Positions 7,826-15,823 of a stretch of DNA of 46,914 bases are shown here, in pieces. A program made the position numbers and the translations under genes. The notes below the pieces were generated by a model, which saw nothing but the letters and a program-made list of their open reading frames with translations, was not told where the DNA came from and did no database searches. The stretch covers positions 1 through 46,914 of the forward strand of contig SFEV01000018.1 in assembly GCA_004557975.1 (NCBI GenBank), given 5' to 3'. This DNA comes from Lachnospiraceae bacterium. GTDB taxonomy: Bacteria > Bacillota > Clostridia > Lachnospirales > Lachnospiraceae. The stretch's first letter is position 1; every line of letters begins with the position of its first letter.

Positions 7826-8779
7826 TTATACGTATCCCTTGTCCGACCAGTCATGGAGCCTGATCCTGTCATATTCCTCCTGACTGATCGTCAGAATTGT
7901 ACCGTGCTTAAACCCGTACGGGAACGCAAATGAACGATCCGAACGCACAAATCTGCCGCTGTCCAGGCTGTCTGCCATAAACGGCACGTAGCCCTGTCCC
8001 GCTCCCGGCACACCGTAATAATCGAGAAACAGACACCAGCGTCCATCCTCGAGACGCACGGCAGTCGGCGCTTCATATTTTCCCGCCTCAAGCACTTTCA
8101 TACTGTCATCAAACGCTTCTATCCGCTCAAAGGGGCCCGTGAGATGACGGGATTTCAGCATAATCATCGTCTCCGGGTTCTTTTCACTTTTCACAATCAG
8201 ATAATACACGCCGTTTTCCTCGTAAATGGCAGAATCAATTACTCCGCAGTCCTCCTTTCGGTACAGAAGCTCCGGCTCTGTAAAGTGTTCAAAATCCACC
8301 GTCCGGCTGTAGTAAATTGCTTTGTTCTGATACCCGTCGCTGCAGTGAGGTGAAGACCAGTGCAGCACATAATCTCCCTGTTCCCGGTCATAGATCGCAT
8401 CCGGTGCCCATACACATCCGAAATTTTCATTGCCTATTTTTACGAGTCTCTGCTCTGACCAGTCCACCAGATTGTCGGACTCCCACACAGAAAGGTACTT
8501 GCTGCCGTTTCTGCTGATCTCCTCCCAGGAATGGTGATACTGATTTCTCATCCCATAGGAAAGGCTCAGATCCGTTGCCACAATATAAAACCTTCCGTTT
8601 ATCCTGTTTCTGACAATTGTAAAATCCCTCACTCCCCGATCGCCGTAATAAGCCCACAGCACCGGAGCACCATCATTCACCATTTCCCAGTGAAAACCGT
8701 CACGGCTCAGTCCGAAATAGACCTGTTCTCCGTCCGGTGTCGTTTTTTCCTTAAAGTGCACAAATAAATACGCCTGCAT
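7826..8779 (-). CDS. Glycoside hydrolase family 43-like five-bladed propeller protein
   Basis: This is a 317-residue protein with no signal peptide, so probably cytoplasmic. The repeats RDFTIVRNRINGRFYIVATD, WAPDAIYDREQGDYVLHWS, DSAIYEENGVYYLIV and YEAPTAVRLEDGRWCLFLDY match the blade pattern and acidic residues of GH43/GH62-type arabinofuranosidases and xylosidases. The Glu in YEAP is the probable general acid. The ATG has AGGA 7 bp upstream. It is embedded between cbiB and cobD on the same strand with short gaps, an unexpected place for a carbohydrate enzyme. Substrate is unknown; an action on the ribosyl part of a cobamide precursor would be speculation. Confidence 0.82.
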   Translation of the reverse strand: MQAYLFVHFKEKTTPDGEQVYFGLSRDGFHWEMVNDGAPVLWAYYGDRGVRDFTIVRNRINGRFYIVATDLSLSYGMRNQYHHSWEEISRNGSKYLSVWESDNLVDWSEQRLVKIGNENFGCVWAPDAIYDREQGDYVLHWSSPHCSDGYQNKAIYYSRTVDFEHFTEPELLYRKEDCGVIDSAIYEENGVYYLIVKSEKNPETMIMLKSRHLTGPFERIEAFDDSMKVLEAGKYEAPTAVRLEDGRWCLFLDYYGVPGAGQGYVPFMADSLDSGRFVRSDRSFAFPYGFKHGTILTISQEEYDRIRLHDWSDKGYV

Positions 8780-8827
8780 GCTACATTCCTTTCTATTATA
8801 TATCTCATATTTCCGTCTGCCAGAGGA

Positions 8828-9811
8828 TCAGAAAATGATCACAGCAACAGCCGCTTTCAGGACGGCCAGAACTGCCAGAGACAGAACGGAGGCTCCCACC
8901 ATCAGCCTGTTTACCCGCTCAATGTCTTCGATCTCTACCGGACGGATATCATCACCGATATACGGCTTTTTGTATAATTTTCCAAAATAATATGCATCTC
9001 CCGCCAGCCGGATATGAAGTGCTCCTGCTGCTGCAGCCTCCGTCTGGGCAGAATTGGGGCTGGCATGACAGAACCGGTCACGGTGGTAAATCTCCCACGC
9101 CTTTTTCCCGTCCAGACCGACCAGGGGTGCAGTCACAATCAGGAAGAGGGCTGCAAGGCGGGCCGGGATAAAATTTGCCACATCGTCCAGCTTCGCCGCA
9201 AATCTTCCGAAATATAAATATCTGTCATTTTTATAGCCGACCATGGAATCCATGGTATTGATGCCTTTATACAGAAATCCCAGGGCACCTCCCCCGATCA
9301 TCAGATACAGCATCGGCGCAAATACGCCGTCGGAAAAATTCTCCGCCACCGTCTCCACAGCCGCTTTCACGACACCCTGCTCAGAAAGAGCCTCCGTATC
9401 GCGCCCTACAATGCGGGCCACCATTTTTCTGCCCGCCCCGAGACCGTCTTCTCTCAATGCTTTTCCCACATTCATGCTCTCCCGCTTCAGAGATTTCACG
9501 GCAAAAATGAAGAAGCTCATAATTGCCTCCAGTGCCACTCCGAGCCAGAAATGCACACGATATGCAAAGATCAGCAGAATCGCCGGAATCCCGGTCGAGA
9601 TCAGCAGCACAAACAGTGCCATGATGCATCCGCCTGCCAGCTCTGCCTTTTTTGTCTTTCCCATAATTTTTCTGATTTTTTTCTCCAGCCAGGCAATCAG
9701 ATTCCCGATCAGACAGATCGGATGAAGGCCTGTCGCCGGATCACCGAACACCATATCGGCAGCAAAGCCAATCACTACTGCCAGCAGTGAGCCAAATAAA
9801 TACTTTTCCAT
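8828..9811 (-). CDS. cbiB: Adenosylcobinamide-phosphate synthase
   Basis: CbiB is an integral membrane protein (327 residues) that joins aminopropanol phosphate to adenosylcobyric acid. Seen here are the N-terminal helix with ADMVFGDPATGLHPICLIG, the long conserved loop EGVVKAAVETVAENFSDGV-like region (VETVAENFSDGVFAPMLY), GINTMDSMVGYKNDRY, and HASPNSAQTEAAAAGAL. Length and motifs match the family. It lies in the same transcriptional direction as cobD, whose product it uses. The glycosidase gene separates them. Confidence 0.95.
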   Translation of the reverse strand: MEKYLFGSLLAVVIGFAADMVFGDPATGLHPICLIGNLIAWLEKKIRKIMGKTKKAELAGGCIMALFVLLISTGIPAILLIFAYRVHFWLGVALEAIMSFFIFAVKSLKRESMNVGKALREDGLGAGRKMVARIVGRDTEALSEQGVVKAAVETVAENFSDGVFAPMLYLMIGGGALGFLYKGINTMDSMVGYKNDRYLYFGRFAAKLDDVANFIPARLAALFLIVTAPLVGLDGKKAWEIYHRDRFCHASPNSAQTEAAAAGALHIRLAGDAYYFGKLYKKPYIGDDIRPVEIEDIERVNRLMVGASVLSLAVLAVLKAAVAVIIF

Positions 9812-9898
9812 CTCTACCCCTCAGTCTGGCACCCGGAAACCTTTCTGGTCCGGGAGCTCCTTTTATCAGTTATCATGTCTGTCCGGCACCCTTTCGAC

Positions 9899-10426
9899 CT
9901 ACTCCAGACAGTTTCCGGTTTTCATAATTGTATCTGCCTTTTCAGTATCACAATCCTCTGCCGCGTAACGGCTGCAGCTTCCCAGCGCATACTCAATTTC
10001 CTGCCGCACACGCTTCACAAGGCTGTGATCTTTTCCGGATGCATTGATTCCGATCACCACATCCTGCTCCACAATCACAGACGGAAACTGGAAGTCACAC
10101 AGAGACTGATCGCTGCAGACATTTACCGGAATACCGCATCTTCGGCAGTGCGCTGCAATGTTCCCGTTCAGCTGCGTATCATCAGTGGCAGCCAGCACCA
10201 GGTCCGCCTTTCTCTCTGTCAGATCCTCCATCCGGAAGCCTCTCCTGATCACAGACACGGGATACCCATCTGCAAGTTTTTCGATCCCATCCGCAACCAC
10301 AGGTGCTATGACTGTAATGTGACCCGCAAAGCCGCACAGGGTACGGATGCGCCGCTGCGCAATCACCCCGGCACCGATCACGAGAATTTCTTTTTCTGAA
10401 AGATCCACAAAAACCGGAAAAAACAT
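9899..10426 (-). CDS. Precorrin-2 dehydrogenase / sirohydrochlorin ferrochelatase, Met8/CysG N-terminal type
   Basis: This 175-residue protein has the NAD-binding motif VIGAGVIAQRRIRTL at the start and FPVFVDLS before it. AATDDTQLN and FQFPSVIVEQDVVIGINASG follow, as in Met8 and SirC/YlnF. It oxidises precorrin-2 to sirohydrochlorin, and bifunctional members also insert iron or cobalt. The protein is at the short end, so the chelatase function is uncertain. The ATG has GAGGAG 7 bp upstream. It begins 12 bp after the short CobU-like gene. It links tetrapyrrole synthesis to the cobalamin block. Confidence 0.88.
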   Translation of the reverse strand: MFFPVFVDLSEKEILVIGAGVIAQRRIRTLCGFAGHITVIAPVVADGIEKLADGYPVSVIRRGFRMEDLTERKADLVLAATDDTQLNGNIAAHCRRCGIPVNVCSDQSLCDFQFPSVIVEQDVVIGINASGKDHSLVKRVRQEIEYALGSCSRYAAEDCDTEKADTIMKTGNCLE

Positions 10427-10438
10427 GACGTGTCTCCT

Positions 10439-10846
10439 CTATTTCAGACGCATTCCAACACCGCACACGACACGGACCACCTCATCCGCCTCTGAGGCAA
10501 GGCAGGTACAGATCCTGCCCACTGTCTCACGCCAGAGTCTGTCCTCCTTCTCAATCGGCACAACACCGCAGCCCAGTTCATTGGACACAATGAGAATATC
10601 CGGATTTCTCCGGTACAGTGCTCCGGCAAATTCCCGTGCCTGCTGTTCCAGGCCGCTCAGACTGTCCCCGGAAAATTTTCCTTCCAGCAGCCGCTTCACA
10701 TACTCGTGGAACCGGTAAATTCCTCTGCAGTTTTCTATTTCATCCAGGCGGCACAGACCTCCGTCAATCCAGCCCTCCGTGACGCCGTACATCGCCTTCG
10801 CATAATCAAGCTTTCCCTGAAAGGCTCCGCCAATAATCAGTTTCAT
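10439..10846 (-). CDS. Short CobU-like protein with degenerate P-loop
   Basis: This is a 135-residue protein against roughly 180 for CobU. The N-terminus KLIIGGAFQGKLDYAK resembles the CobU P-loop, but the Ser/Thr after GK is Leu. The GTP-reacting His motif (HRxxR) is absent. In contrast, VSNELGCGVVPIEKEDRLWR and ADEVVRVVCGVGMRLK match the CobU C-terminal half very well. The ATG at 10846 has GGAGG with good spacing, and a strong promoter lies just upstream, so it heads its own transcript. It may be a partner subunit, a nucleotide sensor or a decayed paralogue of the full-length cobU at 11770-12303. Confidence 0.75.
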   Translation of the reverse strand: MKLIIGGAFQGKLDYAKAMYGVTEGWIDGGLCRLDEIENCRGIYRFHEYVKRLLEGKFSGDSLSGLEQQAREFAGALYRRNPDILIVSNELGCGVVPIEKEDRLWRETVGRICTCLASEADEVVRVVCGVGMRLK

Positions 10847-10877
10847 GGCTTTTCCTCCGCTTTTACACTTTCTGTTC

Positions 10878-10906
10878 ATTATACGTTTTCTCCCAAAAAC
10901 CGTCAA
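10878..10906 (-). promoter_or_regulatory. Sigma-A promoter for the second part of the cobalamin block
   Basis: Minus-strand TTGACG (10901-10906) and TATAAT (10878-10883) are separated by 17 bp, about 30 bp upstream of the CobU-like ATG. The leader is too short to hold a cobalamin riboswitch. Confidence 0.8.
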
Positions 10907-10993
10907 TAGACCGGATGCAGCTGGGAAACATGCTGCAGAAAGCTCTTTTCTATACTGTTTTTTGATTCATTTTTTCTCATAGCCTTATCCTGT

Positions 10994-11773
10994 TCAGAAA
11001 ATTATATTCCGGAAGATCACATCAGATATCACAATCATTAAGGGCACTACAAGTTCACAGACAGAAAGAAAACAGCCGGCCAGATCGCCGTTGATACCCC
11101 CGAAGTTTTTCATCGCCATCCGGTAATACCATGCAAATGTCCAAACAGCGCCCAGCATGGAAGATATTCCGTACAGCGGATGCATCCAGATCATCACCAC
11201 AGCACAAAGTATCACATACAGAATATCACATGCCTGGATAGTACGCGTCTGTGCATTCTTCGAAAAGCCAGCCACTGTTCCTTTCGCGGAAGCTTTCGGA
11301 AATGTCACCACCGAAAAGCCGCTGAAGGATCGCGACACGACAAAGGTAAATGCATACACTGCAGCCATTTTCCCATCCAGCATATCAAGAATACCGTACA
11401 GAAGGAAAAAGTAAACGACACAGGTAATAATCGCAAAGGCACCGGCATGGGAATCCTTCAGAATCTCAAGTCTTTTCTCACGTGGACGCCAGGAGCTCAT
11501 GGCATCCGCTGTATCCAGCAGGCCATCCAGATGAATGCCTCCGCTGACAGCGATCGGAATCATCATGAGTATGATCGTGCGAAGCGGTGTCTCCAGTCCC
11601 AGCACCGATGCCAGGGCATTCCATCCGAAACACAGCGCTCCGATCACGACACCGATCCACGGAAAAAAACACATCACGTATTTCATATTCTCTTCCGACC
11701 AGTCGCACTGGGCTGCCGGAATCCTTGAATACATGGAAAAAGCTATATTCAGACTGTTCCAGAAACGTCTCAT
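10994..11773 (-). CDS. cobS: Adenosylcobinamide-GDP ribazoletransferase
   Basis: CobS is a 259-residue polytopic membrane enzyme that joins alpha-ribazole (phosphate) to adenosylcobinamide-GDP in the last assembly steps. The hallmark acidic motif GGIHLDGLLDTADAM is present, followed by LEILKDSHAGAFA and, near the C-terminus, GGINGDLAGCFLSVCELVVP. Its ATG overlaps the cobU stop by four bases (ATGA), so the two are translationally coupled. About 150 bp with a new promoter separate it from the next gene. Confidence 0.95.
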   Translation of the reverse strand: MRRFWNSLNIAFSMYSRIPAAQCDWSEENMKYVMCFFPWIGVVIGALCFGWNALASVLGLETPLRTIILMMIPIAVSGGIHLDGLLDTADAMSSWRPREKRLEILKDSHAGAFAIITCVVYFFLLYGILDMLDGKMAAVYAFTFVVSRSFSGFSVVTFPKASAKGTVAGFSKNAQTRTIQACDILYVILCAVVMIWMHPLYGISSMLGAVWTFAWYYRMAMKNFGGINGDLAGCFLSVCELVVPLMIVISDVIFRNIIF

Positions 11774-12303
11774 AATTTCATCTGTCCTCCTGGTTTTATC
11801 TGTACCGGAATGCCGTATACGACTTCCGTCACCCGATCCGCCATCCGCGCGATTTCCCGGTTAACCTCCCCCAGATAACTGAGGTAACGCGTTGTCTCCG
11901 GATCATAGGAAATCCCATCCGAGAATACCTCGTTTGTCACAATAAACAATTGTTTGGCACGGCCGCCAAGCTTCTCCACACCGGCTGTCACTGCCTGTAC
12001 CGTCTTCTCATGGGCTCCCTCCGGCTCAAACACTTCATTTGCCACGAGATTTGACATGCACTCAAGCAGAACCACCGCCCCCTCCGGCACAGACAGATGA
12101 AGAAGATCTGTATAACACTCCAGTGTTTCAAACCTTTTCTGCTGTCTCAGCTTCCGATGGCGTTCCACCCTCTGCCGTCCATCCTCGCCGTACGGAATCA
12201 TGGTCGCTATATAGATCCTTTTTTCGTCACCGGACAGCAGCACCTGTTCCTCCGCATACGCAGATTTCCCGCTGCCGCTGCCTCCTGTGATCAGGTGCAG
12301 CAT
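11770..12303 (-). CDS. cobU: Adenosylcobinamide kinase / adenosylcobinamide-phosphate guanylyltransferase
   Basis: This is a 177-residue protein. The P-loop GGSGSGKSAYAEE, IYIATM and the guanylylated-His region ERHRKLR are intact. The usual NEVGxGIVP motif is replaced by VTNEVFSDGISYDPET. The ATG at 12303 has GGAGG 7 bp upstream; an in-frame GTG lies six codons further out. It phosphorylates adenosylcobinamide and converts it to the GDP derivative used by CobS. Because of the altered motif the guanylyltransferase half deserves checking against the short paralogue at 10439-10846. Confidence 0.9.
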   Translation of the reverse strand: MLHLITGGSGSGKSAYAEEQVLLSGDEKRIYIATMIPYGEDGRQRVERHRKLRQQKRFETLECYTDLLHLSVPEGAVVLLECMSNLVANEVFEPEGAHEKTVQAVTAGVEKLGGRAKQLFIVTNEVFSDGISYDPETTRYLSYLGEVNREIARMADRVTEVVYGIPVQIKPGGQMKL

Positions 12304-12374
12304 ATCTTTCACCTCCGTCACACTGTTTTCTGTGTCTGTTTTAAGCCTGTTTTTCTGTCATAAAATCTGTGTTT

Positions 12375-12857
12375 TCAGAATCTGAGGCGCATCTGATACC
12401 ATACAGCATTTCCATGCACAGACTCTGACACACCTTCATTTGCGAAGCCGAATTTTGCGTAATAATGAATCAGACGATCCTTGCACGTCAGCACGACACC
12501 GGCTCTGCCCTGTGACTTTGCATCTTCTATGGCTCTGCGCAGAAGCCTTTCGGCGTATCCGCGCCTCCGGTATTCCGGCAGTGTGTCCACGCCAAAAATC
12601 ATCTGCCACCTGCCATTTGCCCGATGCATGGAAGCGTCCTCATACATCTCATCCGTCAGGTCCGGCTCATCCGTCACCATTCCGTTCACAAATCCGATCA
12701 GCTTTCCCTCATCCTCCAACAGCCAGAAATGATCCGGATACGCCTCAAGACGCGCCCTAAAATCCTTTTCTGTCGCTGCCTCCGCCTCCGGAAAGCATTC
12801 CGCTTCCACTGCTGTAATCGCGGCAAGATCCTCCATCACTGCCTTTCTGATTTCCAT
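12375..12857 (-). CDS. GNAT-family N-acetyltransferase
   Basis: This is a 160-residue protein with the GNAT fold. It opens with MEIRKAVMEDLAAITAVE. The acetyl-CoA pyrophosphate-binding motif YRRRGYAERLLRRAI is preceded by the beta-4 segment IFGVDTLPE, and LIHYYAKFGFANEG follows. The substrate is not predictable. The ATG at 12857 begins the family-like sequence; an in-frame GTG at 12878 is an alternative. It sits between hemB and cobU with gaps of 43 and 71 bp, so it may be part of that transcript without having a role in tetrapyrroles. Confidence 0.85.
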   Translation of the reverse strand: MEIRKAVMEDLAAITAVEAECFPEAEAATEKDFRARLEAYPDHFWLLEDEGKLIGFVNGMVTDEPDLTDEMYEDASMHRANGRWQMIFGVDTLPEYRRRGYAERLLRRAIEDAKSQGRAGVVLTCKDRLIHYYAKFGFANEGVSESVHGNAVWYQMRLRF

Positions 12858-12900
12858 GGTGCATTCATCTCCATTCACTTTTCGTCAGTATCCTGTTCTC

Positions 12901-13890
12901 TTATCCGATTTTGCCTTCCTTCATATACCGTGCAATCTCCGGTGCATAGTATGTCAGATAAATATCACAGCCTGCACGGTACGCTGAAGCAGCCGTCTCA
13001 CAGATAATTTTCTCCTCGTCAATATATCCGAGAGATGCGCCTGCCTTGATCATCGCATATTCTCCGCTGACACTGTAGGCAGCCACCGGAACATTCACAC
13101 GCTCTTTGATTTTCGTCACCATATCGAGATAAGACATGGCCGGCTTTACCATAATAATGTCGGCTCCCTCTTCCACATCCAGAAGAGCCTCCTTGATTCC
13201 CTCACGGCTGTTGTGATAATCCATCTGATAGCTCTTACGGTCTCCAAAGGCAGGTGCCGATCCGGCAGCATCGCGGAAAGGACCGTAAAATGCTGACGCA
13301 TACTTGACCGCATACGACATCACCGGAGTATTCTGGAACCCGTTTTCATCCAGCAGAGAGCGGATCGCCGCCACTCTTCCGTCCATCATATCAGACGGTG
13401 CCACCATCTGCGCACCTGCCTGGACGTGAGATAATGCCGTTTTTGCAAGAAGCTTCAGCGTCTCATCATTGTTGACATCTGAGCCGCAGAGCACCCCGCA
13501 ATGTCCATGAGATGTATACTCACACATGCAGACATCGGTAATTCTGTAAATATCCGGACATGCCTGTGCAGCTCTGCGCAGAGCTTTCTGAATAATTCCG
13601 TCCTCCGCGTAGGCGCCGCTTCCGATCTCGTCCTTGTGGTCCGGAATTCCAAAAAACATCACACTGGAAACGCCTGCATCCAGCAGCTCCTCCAGCTTCT
13701 CCTCCATCCGGTCCACACTGTACCGGTACTGTCCCGGCATGGTCGGGATTTCTTCTTTTATATTGGTTCCTTCCTTTACAAAAATCGGGTAGATCAGCGT
13801 AGACGGGTCCATTCTCGTCTCGCGGACCATTTTCCTGAGTGTTTCTCCATATCTGAGTCTTCTCGGTCTTACTTTCATTTCCATACTCAT
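12901..13890 (-). CDS. hemB: Porphobilinogen synthase (delta-aminolevulinic acid dehydratase)
   Basis: HemB condenses two 5-aminolevulinate molecules to porphobilinogen, the start of heme, siroheme and corrin synthesis. The protein is 329 residues. RPRRLRYGETLRKMVRET is the expected N-terminus. DVCMCEYTSHGHCGVL carries the metal-binding cysteines. The Schiff-base lysines are in MSYAVKYASAFYGPFRDA and IIMVKPAMSYLD. The ATG at 13890 has AGGTGGAG upstream; a second ATG two codons on is possible. Other hem genes are not in the window. Confidence 0.95.
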   Translation of the reverse strand: MSMEMKVRPRRLRYGETLRKMVRETRMDPSTLIYPIFVKEGTNIKEEIPTMPGQYRYSVDRMEEKLEELLDAGVSSVMFFGIPDHKDEIGSGAYAEDGIIQKALRRAAQACPDIYRITDVCMCEYTSHGHCGVLCGSDVNNDETLKLLAKTALSHVQAGAQMVAPSDMMDGRVAAIRSLLDENGFQNTPVMSYAVKYASAFYGPFRDAAGSAPAFGDRKSYQMDYHNSREGIKEALLDVEEGADIIMVKPAMSYLDMVTKIKERVNVPVAAYSVSGEYAMIKAGASLGYIDEEKIICETAASAYRAGCDIYLTYYAPEIARYMKEGKIG

Positions 13891-13971
13891 ATTCTCCACC
13901 TTTCTGCACCCTGCACTGTCTGAGATAACCATGTTTTTATTTTTTTCCTGTACTGTTTCAGATGTATATAT

Positions 13972-14244
13972 TTACTGCTCCGTCTCTCTGCAGCTTTCCA
14001 GCATGCGGACTCTCTTCGCCGTTACCATTGCCAGAATCTGCTTTGCTTCCGCCTCGTTTCTGCACATGATTGCCTGACGAAGCCCTGCAAAAGGTTTGGC
14101 AAATGACTCAAGTCCCGGCTTTTGGACCTGCTGCTCCATCCTGCGGATGGTCATGGCAGCTGTCTGCCACTGATGGCGGTTGATCGCCTGTCCCAGTCGC
14201 ATGAAATCGTATCCCTTTATAAACTGTATTGCTTCTTCATTCAT
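13972..14244 (-). CDS. Small helical protein of unknown function
   Basis: This is a 90-residue, all-helical and strongly basic protein with a good SD (GAGG, 7 bp) and clean gaps to both neighbours (18 bp after hom). It has no signal peptide, membrane segment or recognisable motif. The sequence is rich in Gln, Arg and Met, with RLGQAINRHQWQTAAMTIRR suggestive of a helix-hairpin interaction module. It is probably co-transcribed with hom. Confidence 0.7.
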   Translation of the reverse strand: MNEEAIQFIKGYDFMRLGQAINRHQWQTAAMTIRRMEQQVQKPGLESFAKPFAGLRQAIMCRNEAEAKQILAMVTAKRVRMLESCRETEQ

Positions 14245-14262
14245 ATAAGAACCTCTTTCGCA

Positions 14263-15558
14263 TTATCCCTGGGTATAAACGCGGATCGTTGAACGGATTC
14301 CCCGTGTCCCGGATTTGTCCGCAATGCACTTCACCGCACGCTTGAAATCTCCCTCACGGACTTTGTCAGTGATCACGACAATCTCCGCAAATTCGCCTTT
14401 TTTCTGTTTCTGAATAATCTGCTCCACACTGACTCTGTGGCGTGCAAATACGTCTGTCATCTCAGCAAGCACGCCGATACGATCCTCCACCTCCACGCGC
14501 AGGAAGTAGCGGCTGCACACCTCATCCATCGGAACAATCGGAAGATTCTTGTAGCACGTGCATGAAATGCGTCCACAGCAGCCATGGCGAATGTTTCTTG
14601 CCACCTCGAACACATCACCCACCACGGCGCTTGCCGTCGGAAGCTCTCCGGCTCCGCGGCCGAGAAACATCGCATTATCCACAGCGTCTCCGCGTACAAA
14701 GACTGCATTGTAGGAATCATTGACCGATGCCAGCGGATGCCCCTGAGGAATCAGCATGGGGGCCACGTACGCTTCTACGGAGGAACCGTCGCTGTGTGCC
14801 ATGCCGATCAGCTTGATGCAGCAGCCCATCTCCTTCGCATATCGGATATCGTTTGCAGAAATCCCCGTGATTCCCTCCGTTGTCACGTCTTCAAAAGACA
14901 CGCGGGAATTGAAAGCGATGGAAGCCATGATAGCGACCTTGCGGCCTGCATCCAGCCCCTCCACATCTGCCGTCGGATCGGCTTCAGCATAGCCAAGCTC
15001 TGTAGCCAGCGCAAGCGCTTCGTCAAATTCCATTCCTTCCTGGGCCATCTTTGTCAGGATAAAGTTTGTTGTCCCGTTAACAATTCCCATAACCTCACTG
15101 AGGTGATTTGCCGCAAGTGACTGCTTCAGCGGCGTGATTACCGGGATCGCCCCTGCCACCGCCGCCTCAAACATCAGGTCACAGTGATTCTGTTTGGCCA
15201 GATCCAGCAGCTTTCCATGATCCGCCGCAATCAGATCCTTGTTCGCAGTCACTACGTGCTTGCCTGCACGGAGTGCTGCTTCAATATAAGTACGGGCCGG
15301 TTCCATGCCGCCGATCAGCTCGATCACAATCTGCACATCCCCGTCCTGAAGCACATCTTCTATATTGTCTGTAATCAGCTCCGGATCATCCACCTTTGCT
15401 GCTGCCTTTGCCTTATTGCGCACCAGAATTCTGCGAAGCTCCAGCTCTGTTCCGATTTTGTGAATCATTTCATCCTTCTGCGCTTTCAGCACCTTATACG
15501 TTCCCAGCCCCACTGTTCCCAGTCCGAGCAGTGCGACTCCGATCTTTCTGTTTTCCAT
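14263..15558 (-). CDS. hom: Homoserine dehydrogenase
   Basis: This 431-residue enzyme reduces aspartate semialdehyde to homoserine (threonine and methionine pathway). It has the NAD(P)-binding motif ALLGLGTVGLGTYKVL at the N-terminus, GIVNGTTNFILTKM, and the substrate-binding AEADPTADVEGLDAGRK with the catalytic Lys. A C-terminal ACT domain follows from about residue 350 (LRVEVEDRIGVLAEMTDVF), implying feedback control. The ATG has AAGGAA upstream. It has its own promoter. No thrB or thrC is adjacent. Confidence 0.96.
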   Translation of the reverse strand: MENRKIGVALLGLGTVGLGTYKVLKAQKDEMIHKIGTELELRRILVRNKAKAAAKVDDPELITDNIEDVLQDGDVQIVIELIGGMEPARTYIEAALRAGKHVVTANKDLIAADHGKLLDLAKQNHCDLMFEAAVAGAIPVITPLKQSLAANHLSEVMGIVNGTTNFILTKMAQEGMEFDEALALATELGYAEADPTADVEGLDAGRKVAIMASIAFNSRVSFEDVTTEGITGISANDIRYAKEMGCCIKLIGMAHSDGSSVEAYVAPMLIPQGHPLASVNDSYNAVFVRGDAVDNAMFLGRGAGELPTASAVVGDVFEVARNIRHGCCGRISCTCYKNLPIVPMDEVCSRYFLRVEVEDRIGVLAEMTDVFARHRVSVEQIIQKQKKGEFAEIVVITDKVREGDFKRAVKCIADKSGTRGIRSTIRVYTQG

Positions 15559-15627
15559 AATGTTCCTTCTTTCTGCTTATCTTTCACAGAGCAGCTGTGC
15601 CTTTGCCGCCCCTTTTCACCAACGACC

Positions 15628-15656
15628 AGTTTAGCAGAGTAATCTCACGGTGGCAA
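15628..15656 (-). promoter_or_regulatory. Putative sigma-A promoter of hom
   Basis: Minus-strand TTGCCA (15651-15656) and TAAACT (15628-15633) have a 17-bp spacer, 70 bp ahead of the hom ATG. Confidence 0.6.
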
Positions 15657-15720
15657 GCCAAAACCCGTTTTTTATGAAAAATAATAAGAGAGTTTCGATG
15701 AAGAGCGGGAAATATGCCGA

Positions 15721-15749
15721 TTGTGGAAACACCTTTTGCGTGCTAAAAT
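15721..15749 (+). promoter_or_regulatory. Putative sigma-A promoter of the guanine deaminase gene
   Basis: TTGTGG (15721-15726) and TAAAAT (15744-15749) have a 17-bp spacer. A 7-bp hairpin (AAACAGC/GCTGTTT) lies in the leader. No purine riboswitch core is recognisable. Confidence 0.6.
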
Positions 15750-15823
15750 AGAAACAGCATTTAAGCGCTGTTTACTGTTTTATTCGTATCAATACACAAT
15801 AATACTCGAAGGAGGGCTCAGCT

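Noticed and set aside
10903..10980. 25-codon ORF between cobS and the CobU-like gene
   Set aside because: It starts with ATG but has only a weak SD, and its end overlaps the -35 box of a strong promoter. Chance is the simpler explanation.
15750..15823. Purine riboswitch ahead of guanine deaminase
   Set aside because: The leader is only about 75 nt and lacks the conserved loop sequences; only a short hairpin is present.
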